In this document: positions 28,702 to 37,891 of the stretch, piece by piece
How the letters are laid out: every line of letters begins with the position of its first letter
Numbering within the stretch: the stretch's first letter is position 1
Notes under the pieces: generated by a model
Databases searched by the model: none
The model's input: the letters and a program-made list of their open reading frames with translations, nothing else
Told to the model about the DNA's origin: nothing
Position numbers and translations under genes: made by a program
NCBI GenBank assembly: GCA_014238335.1
Contig: JABABI010000018.1
Location: 33,334 to 97,333 of the forward strand
DNA: 64,000 nucleotides
Reading direction: 5' to 3'
Source of the DNA: Fuerstiella sp.
GTDB taxonomy: Bacteria; Planctomycetota; Planctomycetia; Planctomycetales; Planctomycetaceae

Positions 28702-30111
28702 CTATTCGGGCAGTTCCTCGCCACGTGTTTCCTTCGCCAACAGCGTCACCACAATTCCCAACGCATACAACGGGGCAAAATAAAGAGCAGTCTGCTCAGA
28801 CTTCCAACCCATGGTGGCCGCCAGCATGATCGCGGCCGCAGTGCCGAAACGCCCGGAATTGAAGCAGAACCCGGTGCCGGTGCCGCGCAGACGCGTGGGA
28901 AAAAGTTCCGGGAAATACACGGCATAACCGGCGTGCATGCCGAGCGTCAGAAAACCAAAGACCGGCAACGCAACCCACAAAACAGCAGCCGGCGCGCCCT
29001 GAGGGATTAGCACGAGAAACATCAGCAGCGCCATCACGAAACCACCCGCGTGATAGAAGACAAAGGCGCCTTTACGTCCAAGCATGTTGGAGATCCAGCC
29101 GAACAGCACAAGCCCCAGTCCGCCACCAACCGTATTCAGGCACATGCTGATCATCTCGGCCTGCTTGATTTTTGACGAATGAGCATCAAAGGCGATCTTC
29201 TTTGCGGCTTTGTCTGCATCGGCAGCAATGCCTTCCACGGCCAGGGCGTCATTCTGTGCAGACCTCAGCAACGCGTTTTTTCCGTAAATGTGACTGCCCC
29301 AGAACGTCACCAGCCCAATGGTCGCCAGCGCAACACCGACAAAGGTGTTGCGAATATTCTGTGAATTAAACAGGTCCGGAATGGAACCAGTCACCTGCGA
29401 CGCATCCTGTTTTTCACGTTCCTTGGCCTGACGCCATTGTTCCGGCTCTTTCATTTTCCACCGAATCACCACCACCAGCAAGGCGGGAACAATTCCAATT
29501 AAAAAGCCCAGACGCCATGTGTCATCGCCCCACGGTTTCTGGCTGATGATGAAATAGCCTACGGCAACGGCCATCAGCGTGCCAAACACACTAGACGCAT
29601 GAAAGATGGAACTCATCACGGGCCGAGAACGTTTCGGCATGACTTCCGCGACCATCGCACTGGCCACGGCCCATTCTCCGCCGACTCCCATCGCCACCAG
29701 GAATCTCAAGAGCACCATTTGCCAGGGAGCATCCGCAAACGCCGTGATGCAGGTGAAGACGGAATAGAAAAGGATGGTATAGACCATCGTCTTCGAGCGA
29801 CCGATCTTGTCACTCAGCATGCCGAACAGAATGCCCCCAAATGCTCCGCCCAGCAGAAACGATGCCAGAGCATAATTGTTCCACGTTGCCACAAGGGGAT
29901 CATCGGCCGACGCAACGCCCAGCAGCTGCGGCATGGCGTCGCGCATGCTGGCGACGAACACCTGTCCTTCGAATATGTCAAAGACCCAGCCCAGCGAAGC
30001 CACCACCAGCACCAGCCACTGATAGCTGCTGATGCCCTGGTTCCATTTAAGTTCCTGGTCCCCGGCATCGGGATTGACATAAAGGTCGTTATTTGCAGAA
30101 TCGCTGCTCAT
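28702..30111 (-). CDS. MFS transporter
   Basis: This 469-residue transporter is typical of the major facilitator superfamily with 12 predicted helices. The loop 2-3 signature FGMLSDKIGRSKTMVY lies at about 95-111, and VAMGVGGEWAVASAMVAEVMP follows in helix 4/5. A large soluble insert between the two halves (about 295-325) contains charged, Ala-rich helices. Overall it resembles the metabolite:H+ (carboxylate or sialate-like) symporter group; the substrate is not deducible. It lies upstream of the small membrane-protein cassette on the same strand, 115 bases away. Confidence 0.92.
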   Translation of the reverse strand: MSSDSANNDLYVNPDAGDQELKWNQGISSYQWLVLVVASLGWVFDIFEGQVFVASMRDAMPQLLGVASADDPLVATWNNYALASFLLGGAFGGILFGMLSDKIGRSKTMVYTILFYSVFTCITAFADAPWQMVLLRFLVAMGVGGEWAVASAMVAEVMPKRSRPVMSSIFHASSVFGTLMAVAVGYFIISQKPWGDDTWRLGFLIGIVPALLVVVIRWKMKEPEQWRQAKEREKQDASQVTGSIPDLFNSQNIRNTFVGVALATIGLVTFWGSHIYGKNALLRSAQNDALAVEGIAADADKAAKKIAFDAHSSKIKQAEMISMCLNTVGGGLGLVLFGWISNMLGRKGAFVFYHAGGFVMALLMFLVLIPQGAPAAVLWVALPVFGFLTLGMHAGYAVYFPELFPTRLRGTGTGFCFNSGRFGTAAAIMLAATMGWKSEQTALYFAPLYALGIVVTLLAKETRGEELPE

Positions 30112-30226
30112 ATAGAAAAGTCTCAGCGTATTGAGTCGGACGATGTTCCTGGTCAGCAGAGATTCTAGGTTGGGCGGTTACGGATTAGGAGCGTGCAGCA
30201 GAATTTGGTGGTGTCCGCAGAGTGCG

Positions 30227-31276
30227 TTATCCATTCCGACCGATCATCTCGGCGATTGTGACCACTTCGCCACGACGAATGGATGCCTGAGCGGCCAGAC
30301 ATACGGCGACGTTCAGCCGGGCCGATTTTCCATCATTAAGCGGCGGTGTTCCCGTGCGGCAGCACTTCAGAAAATGAGCCAGCTCGGCTTTGATGCCTCG
30401 ATCGACCCGTCCTGACGCATCTTTGAACCCCGCTTCGTCGTCCGGATCCGGGACCTGTTCTGCAACATGTTCGGCCGGGTCGAAGCGATGGTATTCCAGG
30501 TGAATCGCCTGATTCTTTGTATCAATACGGCCACCGCTGCCAACGATGCCAATTTCGCAATCACCACCGGTCGGTGCGAACAGGCAGATCTCCAGAACCG
30601 CGCGGCGACCGCCTTCGTATTCCACCAGCACCTGAGCATTATCCAGCAGTTCGCGATCTATCAGCACATCCGTACCGCCGAAGGCAGAGACTCGAACGGG
30701 TGGTGTGTCCAGCATCCAATTGAACAGATCAAAGTGGTGGCAGTTTTTTTCCAGCAGCATGCCACCGGTGGTTTCCTCGCTCGACCGCCAGCCAGGCCGC
30801 ATCGGACCGCGATATTCGCGACACCACATGATGCGAGGATCTCCCACGTCGCCGCCTTCCACCATCGACTTCATCCGCTGGTACAGAGCCTGGTGCCGCA
30901 TTTCATGGCCGATCTGCAGTACCTTTCCGGCCGACTGCGAAGCGGCAATAACTTCGTCGCATTCGGCAATCGTCAGCCCCAGCGGCTTTTCGCACAGCAC
31001 GTGTTTACCGGCAGCAAAGGCGGCCATCGTCGCCTCATGATGCTTGTCATTAGTCAGGGCCACGATCACTGCGTCCAGTGCATAAACCTTCAGCACGTCA
31101 CGCCAGTCTTCGAAGGTCTGTAATTGTTCGCCAACAAGGTCTGCAGCCGCGGCGCGGCTTTCTTCGCTACGGCTACTGACGGCAACAACGTCCACATCCG
31201 GTAGACGCAGCAGGTTCTTCAGATGAGCTTCGCGACCAAACCAGCCCGCTCCGAGTAATCCAACATTGATCGTCAT
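30227..31276 (-). CDS. Gfo/Idh/MocA-family oxidoreductase
   Basis: This 349-residue cytoplasmic NAD(P)-dependent oxidoreductase has the Rossmann motif GLLGAGWFG at 6-14 and the family EKP motif in VLCEKPLGLT (about 93-102). The C-terminal sheet domain includes GGMLLEKNCHHFDLFNW at about 172-188, where the Lys/His pair is catalytic in relatives. The substrate is probably a sugar or inositol derivative. It is divergent to the prenyltransferase-fold gene across about 100 bases, which should hold both promoters. Unlike the copy at 24016-25029 it has no signal peptide and keeps a canonical nucleotide motif. Confidence 0.93.
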   Translation of the reverse strand: MTINVGLLGAGWFGREAHLKNLLRLPDVDVVAVSSRSEESRAAAADLVGEQLQTFEDWRDVLKVYALDAVIVALTNDKHHEATMAAFAAGKHVLCEKPLGLTIAECDEVIAASQSAGKVLQIGHEMRHQALYQRMKSMVEGGDVGDPRIMWCREYRGPMRPGWRSSEETTGGMLLEKNCHHFDLFNWMLDTPPVRVSAFGGTDVLIDRELLDNAQVLVEYEGGRRAVLEICLFAPTGGDCEIGIVGSGGRIDTKNQAIHLEYHRFDPAEHVAEQVPDPDDEAGFKDASGRVDRGIKAELAHFLKCCRTGTPPLNDGKSARLNVAVCLAAQASIRRGEVVTIAEMIGRNG

Positions 31277-31378
31277 GGCAATCCGAAATTTGTCTTGAGT
31301 AGTGAATATGCCATCGTATCAGGTTAGACTTTTATGTCATTCGATCAGCCGACCAGCACGATGAAGGAACGACATTCG

Positions 31379-32386
31379 ATGAGATACGTAGTCCTGTTGT
31401 GTAGTGTTCTTTGCCTGTCTGCCTCTTCGCCAGCTGCAGATATACCGGAAGGAAAGATTCGTGCGGCCATCGAACAGGCCGTTCCCTGGCTGGAAAAAGC
31501 ATCGGCCGGATCCAGTAAAGAGAACAAATGCTTCACGTGCCACAATCACGCGCTGCCCGTGATGGCATTGTCAGAAGCGAAGCAGCTAGGATTTTCCGTC
31601 GATGAAGACATTCTCGCGGCACAGCTGGAACACATACTCGCTCATCTGAAGCGTGGCGAAAAAGGATATCGTGCCGGCAAAGGACAGGGTGGACAGGTGC
31701 TGACCGCCGGCTACGCATTGTGGGCACTGCACACGGGGGGAACAGATCACAGCACAACCACGGCTGCCGTCGCCGATTACCTGTTGAAACATCAGAGTGA
31801 CAAAGACCACTGGACAAAGAAGGGCACTCGTCCGCCCTCCGACGGCAACGAGTTCACGGCGACTTACGTCGCCCTGCGGGGATTGCACGAATTTGCACCG
31901 GAAGCCAGCAACACATCAAAGAAAAATCGATTCGATGCAGCAGCAAAGTGGCTGTCGAGCACACAGCCTGCTGACACGGAAGATGCGGTTTTTCGTTTGA
32001 AGTCTCTTCGAATCGTGCAGGCCGAAGATGCTGTTGCAGAGTTTGCCATCGAGGACTTGCTGAAGCAGCAAAAGCCTGATGGTGGCTGGGCCCAAAAATC
32101 GGACATGGAATGCGATGTCTACGCAACAAGTTCGGTGATGGCTTCACTGCTGACGGCGGGTCAACTGCCACCTGACCATCCGGCCATCCAATCCGGAGTG
32201 CAATTCCTGCTCGACAAACAACTGGAGGACGGCACATGGCATGTGGTCACCCGAGCCGACGGGTTTCAGCCGTACTACGAAACCGGTTTCCCGCACGGTG
32301 AAGACCAGTTCATATCGGTGGCTGCCAGTAGCTGGGCCACGATGGCATTGTTACGATCGCTGCCCAACGCCGGCACAACGCCGTAA
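31379..32386 (+). CDS. Exported prenyltransferase/squalene-cyclase-fold protein with a CxxCH motif
   Basis: The ATG at 31379 (335 residues) is preceded by AAGGA ten bases upstream and opens a signal peptide (VVLLCSVLCLSASSPAAD); an in-frame ATG 18 bases earlier is possible. The mature protein has alpha-toroid repeats of the prenyltransferase/squalene-oxidase type (AGYALWALHTGG, then KQQKPDGGWAQ, DKQLEDGTWHV). Near its N-terminus is CFTCHNH (51-57), a CxxCH signature able to bind haem c. The catalytic DxDD of squalene-hopene cyclases is absent. A binding or electron-transfer role in the envelope is inference. Confidence 0.82.
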   Translation: MRYVVLLCSVLCLSASSPAADIPEGKIRAAIEQAVPWLEKASAGSSKENKCFTCHNHALPVMALSEAKQLGFSVDEDILAAQLEHILAHLKRGEKGYRAGKGQGGQVLTAGYALWALHTGGTDHSTTTAAVADYLLKHQSDKDHWTKKGTRPPSDGNEFTATYVALRGLHEFAPEASNTSKKNRFDAAAKWLSSTQPADTEDAVFRLKSLRIVQAEDAVAEFAIEDLLKQQKPDGGWAQKSDMECDVYATSSVMASLLTAGQLPPDHPAIQSGVQFLLDKQLEDGTWHVVTRADGFQPYYETGFPHGEDQFISVAASSWATMALLRSLPNAGTTP

Positions 32387-32596
32387 GACAGATGCTCGCT
32401 GATGTCTGGCGCCGTGCCCCGACCGCGTCTGCATAACTGACACGACTGTCACGTTCCGACATCGCAGATTGCCATGTGCGCGGGGCAGCGCTCGCGGCTG
32501 CAATCGGTCCGGATACGCAGATCACGCGTGCTACGGTTAAGCCGACAGGTTTCCTGCTGGTCTGATCGTCTATTCCCCCCGGTAAAACACAGGCCA

Positions 32597-34189
32597 ATGG
32601 CTGACGCGTCGCCCTTAACGCACTCAGAAATCGCCCGCGCGCCCACGTCCGGCCACGGTCTGATGGGCGTCAGCGACGTTGTCACGGTCGGCACCATGAC
32701 TGCGGTCGCTTCGTTGCTGCTGCTGCGAGCCCTGACCACGGGACTGCTGGGCGACGAGCTTCTGTTTGTACACGCGATCGATCTGGGATTGGTGCCATCG
32801 CTGTGTGAGACTGGCTCGTCACACCCGCCACTCGTGCGACTGATCGTCGGCTCCATCGCCAACAGTTCGTCACCGGACTGGCTGCTGCGACTACCCAGCG
32901 TCATCTTTTCTGTCGCGACGGTGTTTGTCTGGAGTCGCGTGCTGCGGCGACTGATCCTGGACAAAACGTCGCGCTCACTGCTGTTGGTCGCGATGGCTCT
33001 GAACCCGATCTGGGTCGAGCTGGGCTTCCAATGCCTGCCATACGCGGCGTTGACATTTTTCGCCAGCCTGCACTGCCTTGCATGGCTGCAGATTTGTTCG
33101 GCGCGAACAAAGACAGCGACAGCCGTCTTTGTGCTTACCGGAATCGCTCTGCCGTGGACACATTTTCTGGGTGTGAACATGCTGCTGGCCGACGTATTAA
33201 TCTGGATCGCCATGCTGATCGGTCGACGTGCCACGCTGCGACACGCGATTAGGACCAACCTGACCATTTGTGCATGTACACTGGCCGTCGTGCCGATCGC
33301 ATTGTTCTACATCCAGGTCGAAGCACCCTATCCACTGGTTGAGATTGACGACTTTCCCGCGTATTTCGCTCGAACGTCGTCACTCATCTTTTCGCACGTT
33401 ACGTTTTCGGCCTTCATGACGACTCTGCCGCTGCATATCCCACTGTATCTGGGTTGCGTCTTCTTTCTGTGGCACAGCCTGCGACAGGACGATAAGAACG
33501 GGGCCGACACGACCGCCGGCATTGTTGCCGTAGGCGTCATGCTGTCCGGGTTCGCAGCCACTCAGATATTTTCCGTCACTTCTCAAAGCGCGATGTGGCC
33601 TCGCTATATGCTGACCGGCGCATGGATTCATCTGCCGTTGATCGCATTTCTGTTGCATCGATCATGTGGCCAACGTTTCGCTCTGGTTTTCAGCGCGGCG
33701 ACGGTCTGCTGTGCAGCCGGGGGACTGCTGACGTCGCCGCAGGTTGCCGGGATTGGATATGACCCTGTGTCAAATCACATCCGCCGCAACTGGCGGAAGT
33801 CAGATGCGTTTCTGGCTCAATCCGTGGACTTCTGGTCCGGACCGAATCACTTCGACCGGCTGTGGTTTCGCAGGTACGTCAGCCGGTCGCATCGCATCGT
33901 ATCGGGACCGCCCACTGTCCGACGCGATTTGCATGCCGACGGTCTGCCGCTGGCAACGGTGGATGCCGGTGTTGATCGCGTCTGGGTGTACTCACACTTG
34001 TTCCGTACTGAATGGATGATTGATCACCCGGTTGATGGCTGGGTACTGCGTTCGCTGCATTCGAGCCACGCGCAATGCGCGTTAGCGTTATTCGAACGTG
34101 CGCAACGAAGCGAGGTAACGGTCACGATGCCACAAGCGATGCCAGCACCTTGCGAGTTCCCTGAAACGTTCGTCGCCCGTGCATGGTGA
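32597..34189 (+). CDS. GT-C (GT39/ArnT-like) membrane glycosyltransferase
   Basis: The ATG at 32597 gives 530 residues; the longer frame adds an Arg-rich leader without support. About ten membrane helices are seen. The first extracytoplasmic loop has the GT-C hallmark acidic motif (LLGDELLFVHAIDLG) and a downstream SSHPPLVRLIVG, as in PMT/ArnT-type enzymes that use polyprenyl-phosphate sugars. The 130-residue C-terminal part is soluble and includes YVSRSHRIVSGPPT. The last 68 bases overlap the 3' end of the TauD-like gene on the other strand. The acceptor is unknown. Confidence 0.8.
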   Translation: MADASPLTHSEIARAPTSGHGLMGVSDVVTVGTMTAVASLLLLRALTTGLLGDELLFVHAIDLGLVPSLCETGSSHPPLVRLIVGSIANSSSPDWLLRLPSVIFSVATVFVWSRVLRRLILDKTSRSLLLVAMALNPIWVELGFQCLPYAALTFFASLHCLAWLQICSARTKTATAVFVLTGIALPWTHFLGVNMLLADVLIWIAMLIGRRATLRHAIRTNLTICACTLAVVPIALFYIQVEAPYPLVEIDDFPAYFARTSSLIFSHVTFSAFMTTLPLHIPLYLGCVFFLWHSLRQDDKNGADTTAGIVAVGVMLSGFAATQIFSVTSQSAMWPRYMLTGAWIHLPLIAFLLHRSCGQRFALVFSAATVCCAAGGLLTSPQVAGIGYDPVSNHIRRNWRKSDAFLAQSVDFWSGPNHFDRLWFRRYVSRSHRIVSGPPTVRRDLHADGLPLATVDAGVDRVWVYSHLFRTEWMIDHPVDGWVLRSLHSSHAQCALALFERAQRSEVTVTMPQAMPAPCEFPETFVARAW

Positions 34190-35099
34190 CGTAGTTATCC
34201 ACCAGAGCCACGTCGCCGTCCTGCCACGGCACGTTGAAGATAATTTCTTCCGCCATTTCAATCACACGATCCATTGTCGCGGGATCCAGCGATGAACCGT
34301 CACCGAATGTGATGGACTTGCCAGGATCATTGCGTGCGTCTTTCCAACCGTGGAAGGCCGCAATCAACTGGTTGAAGAAAGACGTCCTGCCATCGTCCAG
34401 TTGTTTCACGGCCTGCAGCCGCGGAGTGGTGACTTTGAGACAGCCATCGTCCTGCCACTCCCACGAATAGCCGAGCGCGTTCATGCGAGTCTCGGCTTCC
34501 TGGACAGTCGTTGCTTTCCACGTGCTTTGCCAGCTGCGACCCATGCCGGAAGCAGCATCATCAACAGCCGGCATAACGTGCGAATACAGCAAGCCTTTTT
34601 TCGCACAGTCGATGGCGAACTGCGGCATTTCCTTGGTCATCCGGTCGAACAGGACGTCACTGCGACAGAGCGGAGTCGCCCCCCCCTGCTCCGCCGCCTG
34701 TTCACAGAAGAAGAACAGCTTCGACGGGTAAATCGGCGTCTGCGCCATTTCATGGTGCAGGCAGATATTCACATCCGCCGGTGCTTCGTTGGCCGTGAAG
34801 ACTCGTTCTGTCCGGTTCGTGCGAACGGCGTTCGACAGGGAATCTTCGTACGTAAAATTCGGAAAGCCGAACGCCGCAATGAAGGTGTCGAAATCCACGT
34901 CAGTGGCCAGCGGGAATCTTCGGAACAGGATCGCGCCATGTTCAGTTGCTTTGGCGTCCAGTTCATTACGGTTCTCTGCAATCCAGGCTTCTGTTTCAGC
35001 CAGCGTTGTTTCACCGGAATCGCACGTAATCAGAAGTGGAAAAACAGAGCCGTCTTCGGCGCGCTGTCCGTCGCAGGATTGTTCCGTTGCCGTAATCAT
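34122..35099 (-). CDS. TauD/TfdA-family Fe(II)/2-oxoglutarate dioxygenase
   Basis: The ATG at 35099 (325 residues) is chosen over a TTG 33 bases upstream. The metal triad is visible as HHE at 115-117 (an HxE variant of the usual HxD) and His307 in TMHGRRTFQG, with Arg residues close behind for 2-oxoglutarate binding. The first domain includes EHGAILFRRFPL (53-64). The substrate is not predictable. The gene converges on the GT-C glycosyltransferase and shares 68 bases with it, including the codon of His307. It is followed upstream on the same strand by hisD, 71 bases away. Confidence 0.88.
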   Translation of the reverse strand: MITATEQSCDGQRAEDGSVFPLLITCDSGETTLAETEAWIAENRNELDAKATEHGAILFRRFPLATDVDFDTFIAAFGFPNFTYEDSLSNAVRTNRTERVFTANEAPADVNICLHHEMAQTPIYPSKLFFFCEQAAEQGGATPLCRSDVLFDRMTKEMPQFAIDCAKKGLLYSHVMPAVDDAASGMGRSWQSTWKATTVQEAETRMNALGYSWEWQDDGCLKVTTPRLQAVKQLDDGRTSFFNQLIAAFHGWKDARNDPGKSITFGDGSSLDPATMDRVIEMAEEIIFNVPWQDGDVALVDNYVTMHGRRTFQGTRKVLASLVAS

Positions 35100-35170
35100 C
35101 TGAATTACTCTCTTCCCTTGGTGACGGGCCAATTACTTCTGCAGATCGAGCTGAGCCTGACCTGCGGCGT

Positions 35171-36547
35171 TCACGAGTCACGCAGGCGAACATCCACGCT
35201 GGCGCTGTGCGCGGTAAGCCCTTCTTTTGCGGCCATCAGGCGCACAGCATCGGCGTCACCTGCCAGCGATTGCCGGTCATAACAGATGACTGAGCTGCGT
35301 TTCATGAAGTCCGTTGACGCCAGTCCGTTGGCAAATCTTGCCGTGCCACCCGTGGGCAGGACATGAGACGGTCCGGCAACGTAATCGCCGATGGCCACGG
35401 GAGTGTAGTGTCCCATGAAGATCGCGCCAGCATTCTGAATTCGGGACAGCATCAATTCGGGATCGTCCATGGAAATGTGTAGATGTTCGGGTGCCAGCAT
35501 GTCGGTTAGCTCCGCCGCTTCCGTTTCGTCGCCCGCCAGAATCAGAGCTCCATAGTCGACGAGGCTCTGTCGCGCCAGATCGCCTCGCTGCAGTTGAGCC
35601 AGTTGTCGTTCCAACGCTGCCTGAACTTCGGCGATCAGCGGCTCATGCCATGTAATCAGCACACCGGATCCCGGACTGTGTTCGGCCTGCGAAATGAGAT
35701 CTGCTGCGATGAATTCGGCCTTCGCGGATGCGTCGGCCAGAACGATGACTTCGCTGGGGCCGGCAATACTGTCAATGTCCACATCACCAAACACGTGCTG
35801 CTTGGCCAGTGCCACAAACAGATTTCCGGGGCCAACGATCTTGTCGACTCGATTGATGCCGTTCACTCCGTATGCCAGTGCAGCCACGGCCTGAGCACCG
35901 CCGACACGATAGACTTCGGTGATGCCGACTTCGTGACACGTGGCCAGCATGTCGTTGTTGTAGCCACCAAATTCCGTCGGTGGCACGACGATGGCGATCT
36001 CCGACACGCCGGCCGTTTTCGCGGGCACGGCCGTCATCAGGACTGTCGACGGATAAGCCGCTGCCCCCCCCGGCACACAGATGCCAACTCGTTTCATTGG
36101 CAGATGGCGCTGTCTCAGCTCGACGGCTCCGCCGTTCAGAGAACGTTTGACAACGGCATCCGCGGGCAACACCGCCGACTGAAACTCTGCGACGTTATCA
36201 CGAATCTGTCGCACGGTCTGCAGGAATTCGGGTAAAACTGCCTGGGTGGCGGCTTCAAATTCTTCGGGCCGCACGCGAATCGTTTCCGGTGTCAGTTGTT
36301 TTCCGTCCAGCCGAGCGGTGTAGTCGAGCACAGCGTCAACACCTGTGGTGCGGACGTCCTCGCAGATGCGCTGCACGACCTCGCGGGGGCTGAGTGCTTC
36401 GCCAAAGAGTTCGATGGTGCGCTGTCGGCCGGCTTCGGAAACAACATCACCGCGCGGGCTGAGTTTGTTCCGAAGTTCGCGAAACAGGTCGTCTGCCCCG
36501 CCCTGACGGCAGTCGATGCAGGTGATGTGAAGAGGTGTGGCGGTCAT
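35171..36547 (-). CDS. hisD: Histidinol dehydrogenase
   Basis: HisD oxidises L-histidinol to L-histidine in two NAD-dependent steps, the last of histidine biosynthesis. The ATG at 36547 (458 residues) is preferred to a TTG one codon earlier. Landmarks include VGICVPGGAAAYPSTVLMTA (154-173), GPGNLFVALAK, IAGPSEVIVLAD, the zinc ligands Gln287 and His290 in QAEHSPGSG, and the catalytic Glu354/His355 pair in APEHLHI. It lies far from hisH and hisA (54.1-55.5 kb), so histidine genes are scattered. It is divergent to the threonine aldolase gene. Confidence 0.97.
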   Translation of the reverse strand: MTATPLHITCIDCRQGGADDLFRELRNKLSPRGDVVSEAGRQRTIELFGEALSPREVVQRICEDVRTTGVDAVLDYTARLDGKQLTPETIRVRPEEFEAATQAVLPEFLQTVRQIRDNVAEFQSAVLPADAVVKRSLNGGAVELRQRHLPMKRVGICVPGGAAAYPSTVLMTAVPAKTAGVSEIAIVVPPTEFGGYNNDMLATCHEVGITEVYRVGGAQAVAALAYGVNGINRVDKIVGPGNLFVALAKQHVFGDVDIDSIAGPSEVIVLADASAKAEFIAADLISQAEHSPGSGVLITWHEPLIAEVQAALERQLAQLQRGDLARQSLVDYGALILAGDETEAAELTDMLAPEHLHISMDDPELMLSRIQNAGAIFMGHYTPVAIGDYVAGPSHVLPTGGTARFANGLASTDFMKRSSVICYDRQSLAGDADAVRLMAAKEGLTAHSASVDVRLRDS

Positions 36548-36739
36548 CAATCCGGGTTTTGTTCTGCGGAATTGCGGTGCGCTCTGTCTGTTCTTGGTTC
36601 AAACGAATCTGCAGATGATTGAAGCGTGTGAATTCTCAAAGTACAGTCCTTGGCTGGAATTTCTCAGGGGGATCAACGTCTTTCCCGAATTGTTGATGTA
36701 CCCGACACCGTTTCCTTGTGGCAGGACGTACAGAAAAAC

Positions 36740-37813
36740 ATGATTGACCTACGCAGCGATACCGTCACGAAGCCGACTTCAGCGATGAAACAGGCAATGT
36801 TCGATGCCGAAGTCGGTGACGACATGCTGGGCGAAGACCCGACTGTCAATCGCCTGGAGACGTCGCTTGCGGAAATGCTGGGAAAAGAGGCTGCGGTATT
36901 TGCCTGCTCGGGAACACAGTCGAACCAGATGGGAGTCCGTGTTAATTGTTTGCCGGGTGACGAATTGCTGATCAATGATACCGGCCATATCGGCATCTTC
37001 GAGGCCGGTGGTCCCGCAGTGCTCAGCGGCGTCACCGTTCGTCAGCTTCGCGCGGCGAAGGGAATGTTGAGCGTCAACGATCTGGCCGGACAGCCTCGCG
37101 TTGCTGACCAGCATTACTGCCGCACTCGACTGGTGTGCCTTGAGAACACGACAAATATTGCGGGTGGTTTCGTGTATCCACTGGAACAGTTGCAGCACGT
37201 GTCCGGCTGGGCTCGGGACAACGACCTGAGAATGCACCTTGACGGAGCTCGATTTTTCAACGCTATTGTGGCAGGCGGCTATTCCGCAGCAGAGATGGCA
37301 GCCTGCTTCGACACGATTTCCATCTGCTTTAGTAAGGGGCTTGGCTGTCCGATGGGATCCGTTCTTGTGGGGACGACTGAGGACATGCGTCTGGCTCGTC
37401 GTGTCAGAAAAATGCTTGGCGGCGCGCTGCGGCAGTCCGGGATTGTCGCGGCAGCAGCAATTTACGCTCTGGAAAACAATGTGGACCGACTGCAGCAGGA
37501 TCACGATAATGCACAACTGCTGGCAACTAAACTGGCTGCCATTAATGGTATTAACGCGGACCCGGGCGCGACCGAATCGAATCTTGTGTTCTTTGAAGTT
37601 GATTCCGAGCTTGGTACTGCTGTGCAGCTGGCAGCCGCGTTAAAGAAACGCGGCGTTTGCATCGGACCAATGGGAGGTCAACGGATGCGGGCAGCGACAC
37701 ACCTTGATGTTTCGGAGCAGGATGTACTCGCGACGGCAGATGCTGTTCGTGACTGCGTGGAAAAGGGATTCGTGGATCAGGAGCTCGTCGGCACAGGTCC
37801 GTATTCAAAATAA
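36740..37813 (+). CDS. ltaE: Low-specificity L-threonine aldolase
   Basis: This PLP enzyme cleaves L-threonine or allo-threonine to glycine and acetaldehyde in the cytoplasm. The ATG at 36740 opens the canonical MIDLRSDTVTKPT, giving 357 residues; the frame extends 90 bases upstream without support. Landmarks are the PLP-phosphate region ACSGTQSNQ (55-63), Asp168 in HLDGAR, and the Schiff-base Lys199 in CFSKGLGCPMGS. It is divergent to hisD across 192 bases and is followed by an exported unknown protein 78 bases downstream. Confidence 0.95.
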   Translation: MIDLRSDTVTKPTSAMKQAMFDAEVGDDMLGEDPTVNRLETSLAEMLGKEAAVFACSGTQSNQMGVRVNCLPGDELLINDTGHIGIFEAGGPAVLSGVTVRQLRAAKGMLSVNDLAGQPRVADQHYCRTRLVCLENTTNIAGGFVYPLEQLQHVSGWARDNDLRMHLDGARFFNAIVAGGYSAAEMAACFDTISICFSKGLGCPMGSVLVGTTEDMRLARRVRKMLGGALRQSGIVAAAAIYALENNVDRLQQDHDNAQLLATKLAAINGINADPGATESNLVFFEVDSELGTAVQLAAALKKRGVCIGPMGGQRMRAATHLDVSEQDVLATADAVRDCVEKGFVDQELVGTGPYSK

Positions 37814-37891
37814 CCGGGACTGTTTGATTCTGCTCAATTGCTGCGGCGGCCCGTATCGCGGCACACTCACCGTTTGGTTGAAGGAACAACC

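Noticed and set aside
32449..33267. Minus-strand open frame antisense to the GT-C glycosyltransferase
   Set aside because: The plus strand encodes a convincing multi-helix GT-C protein, and the antisense translation is Ser/Arg-rich noise.
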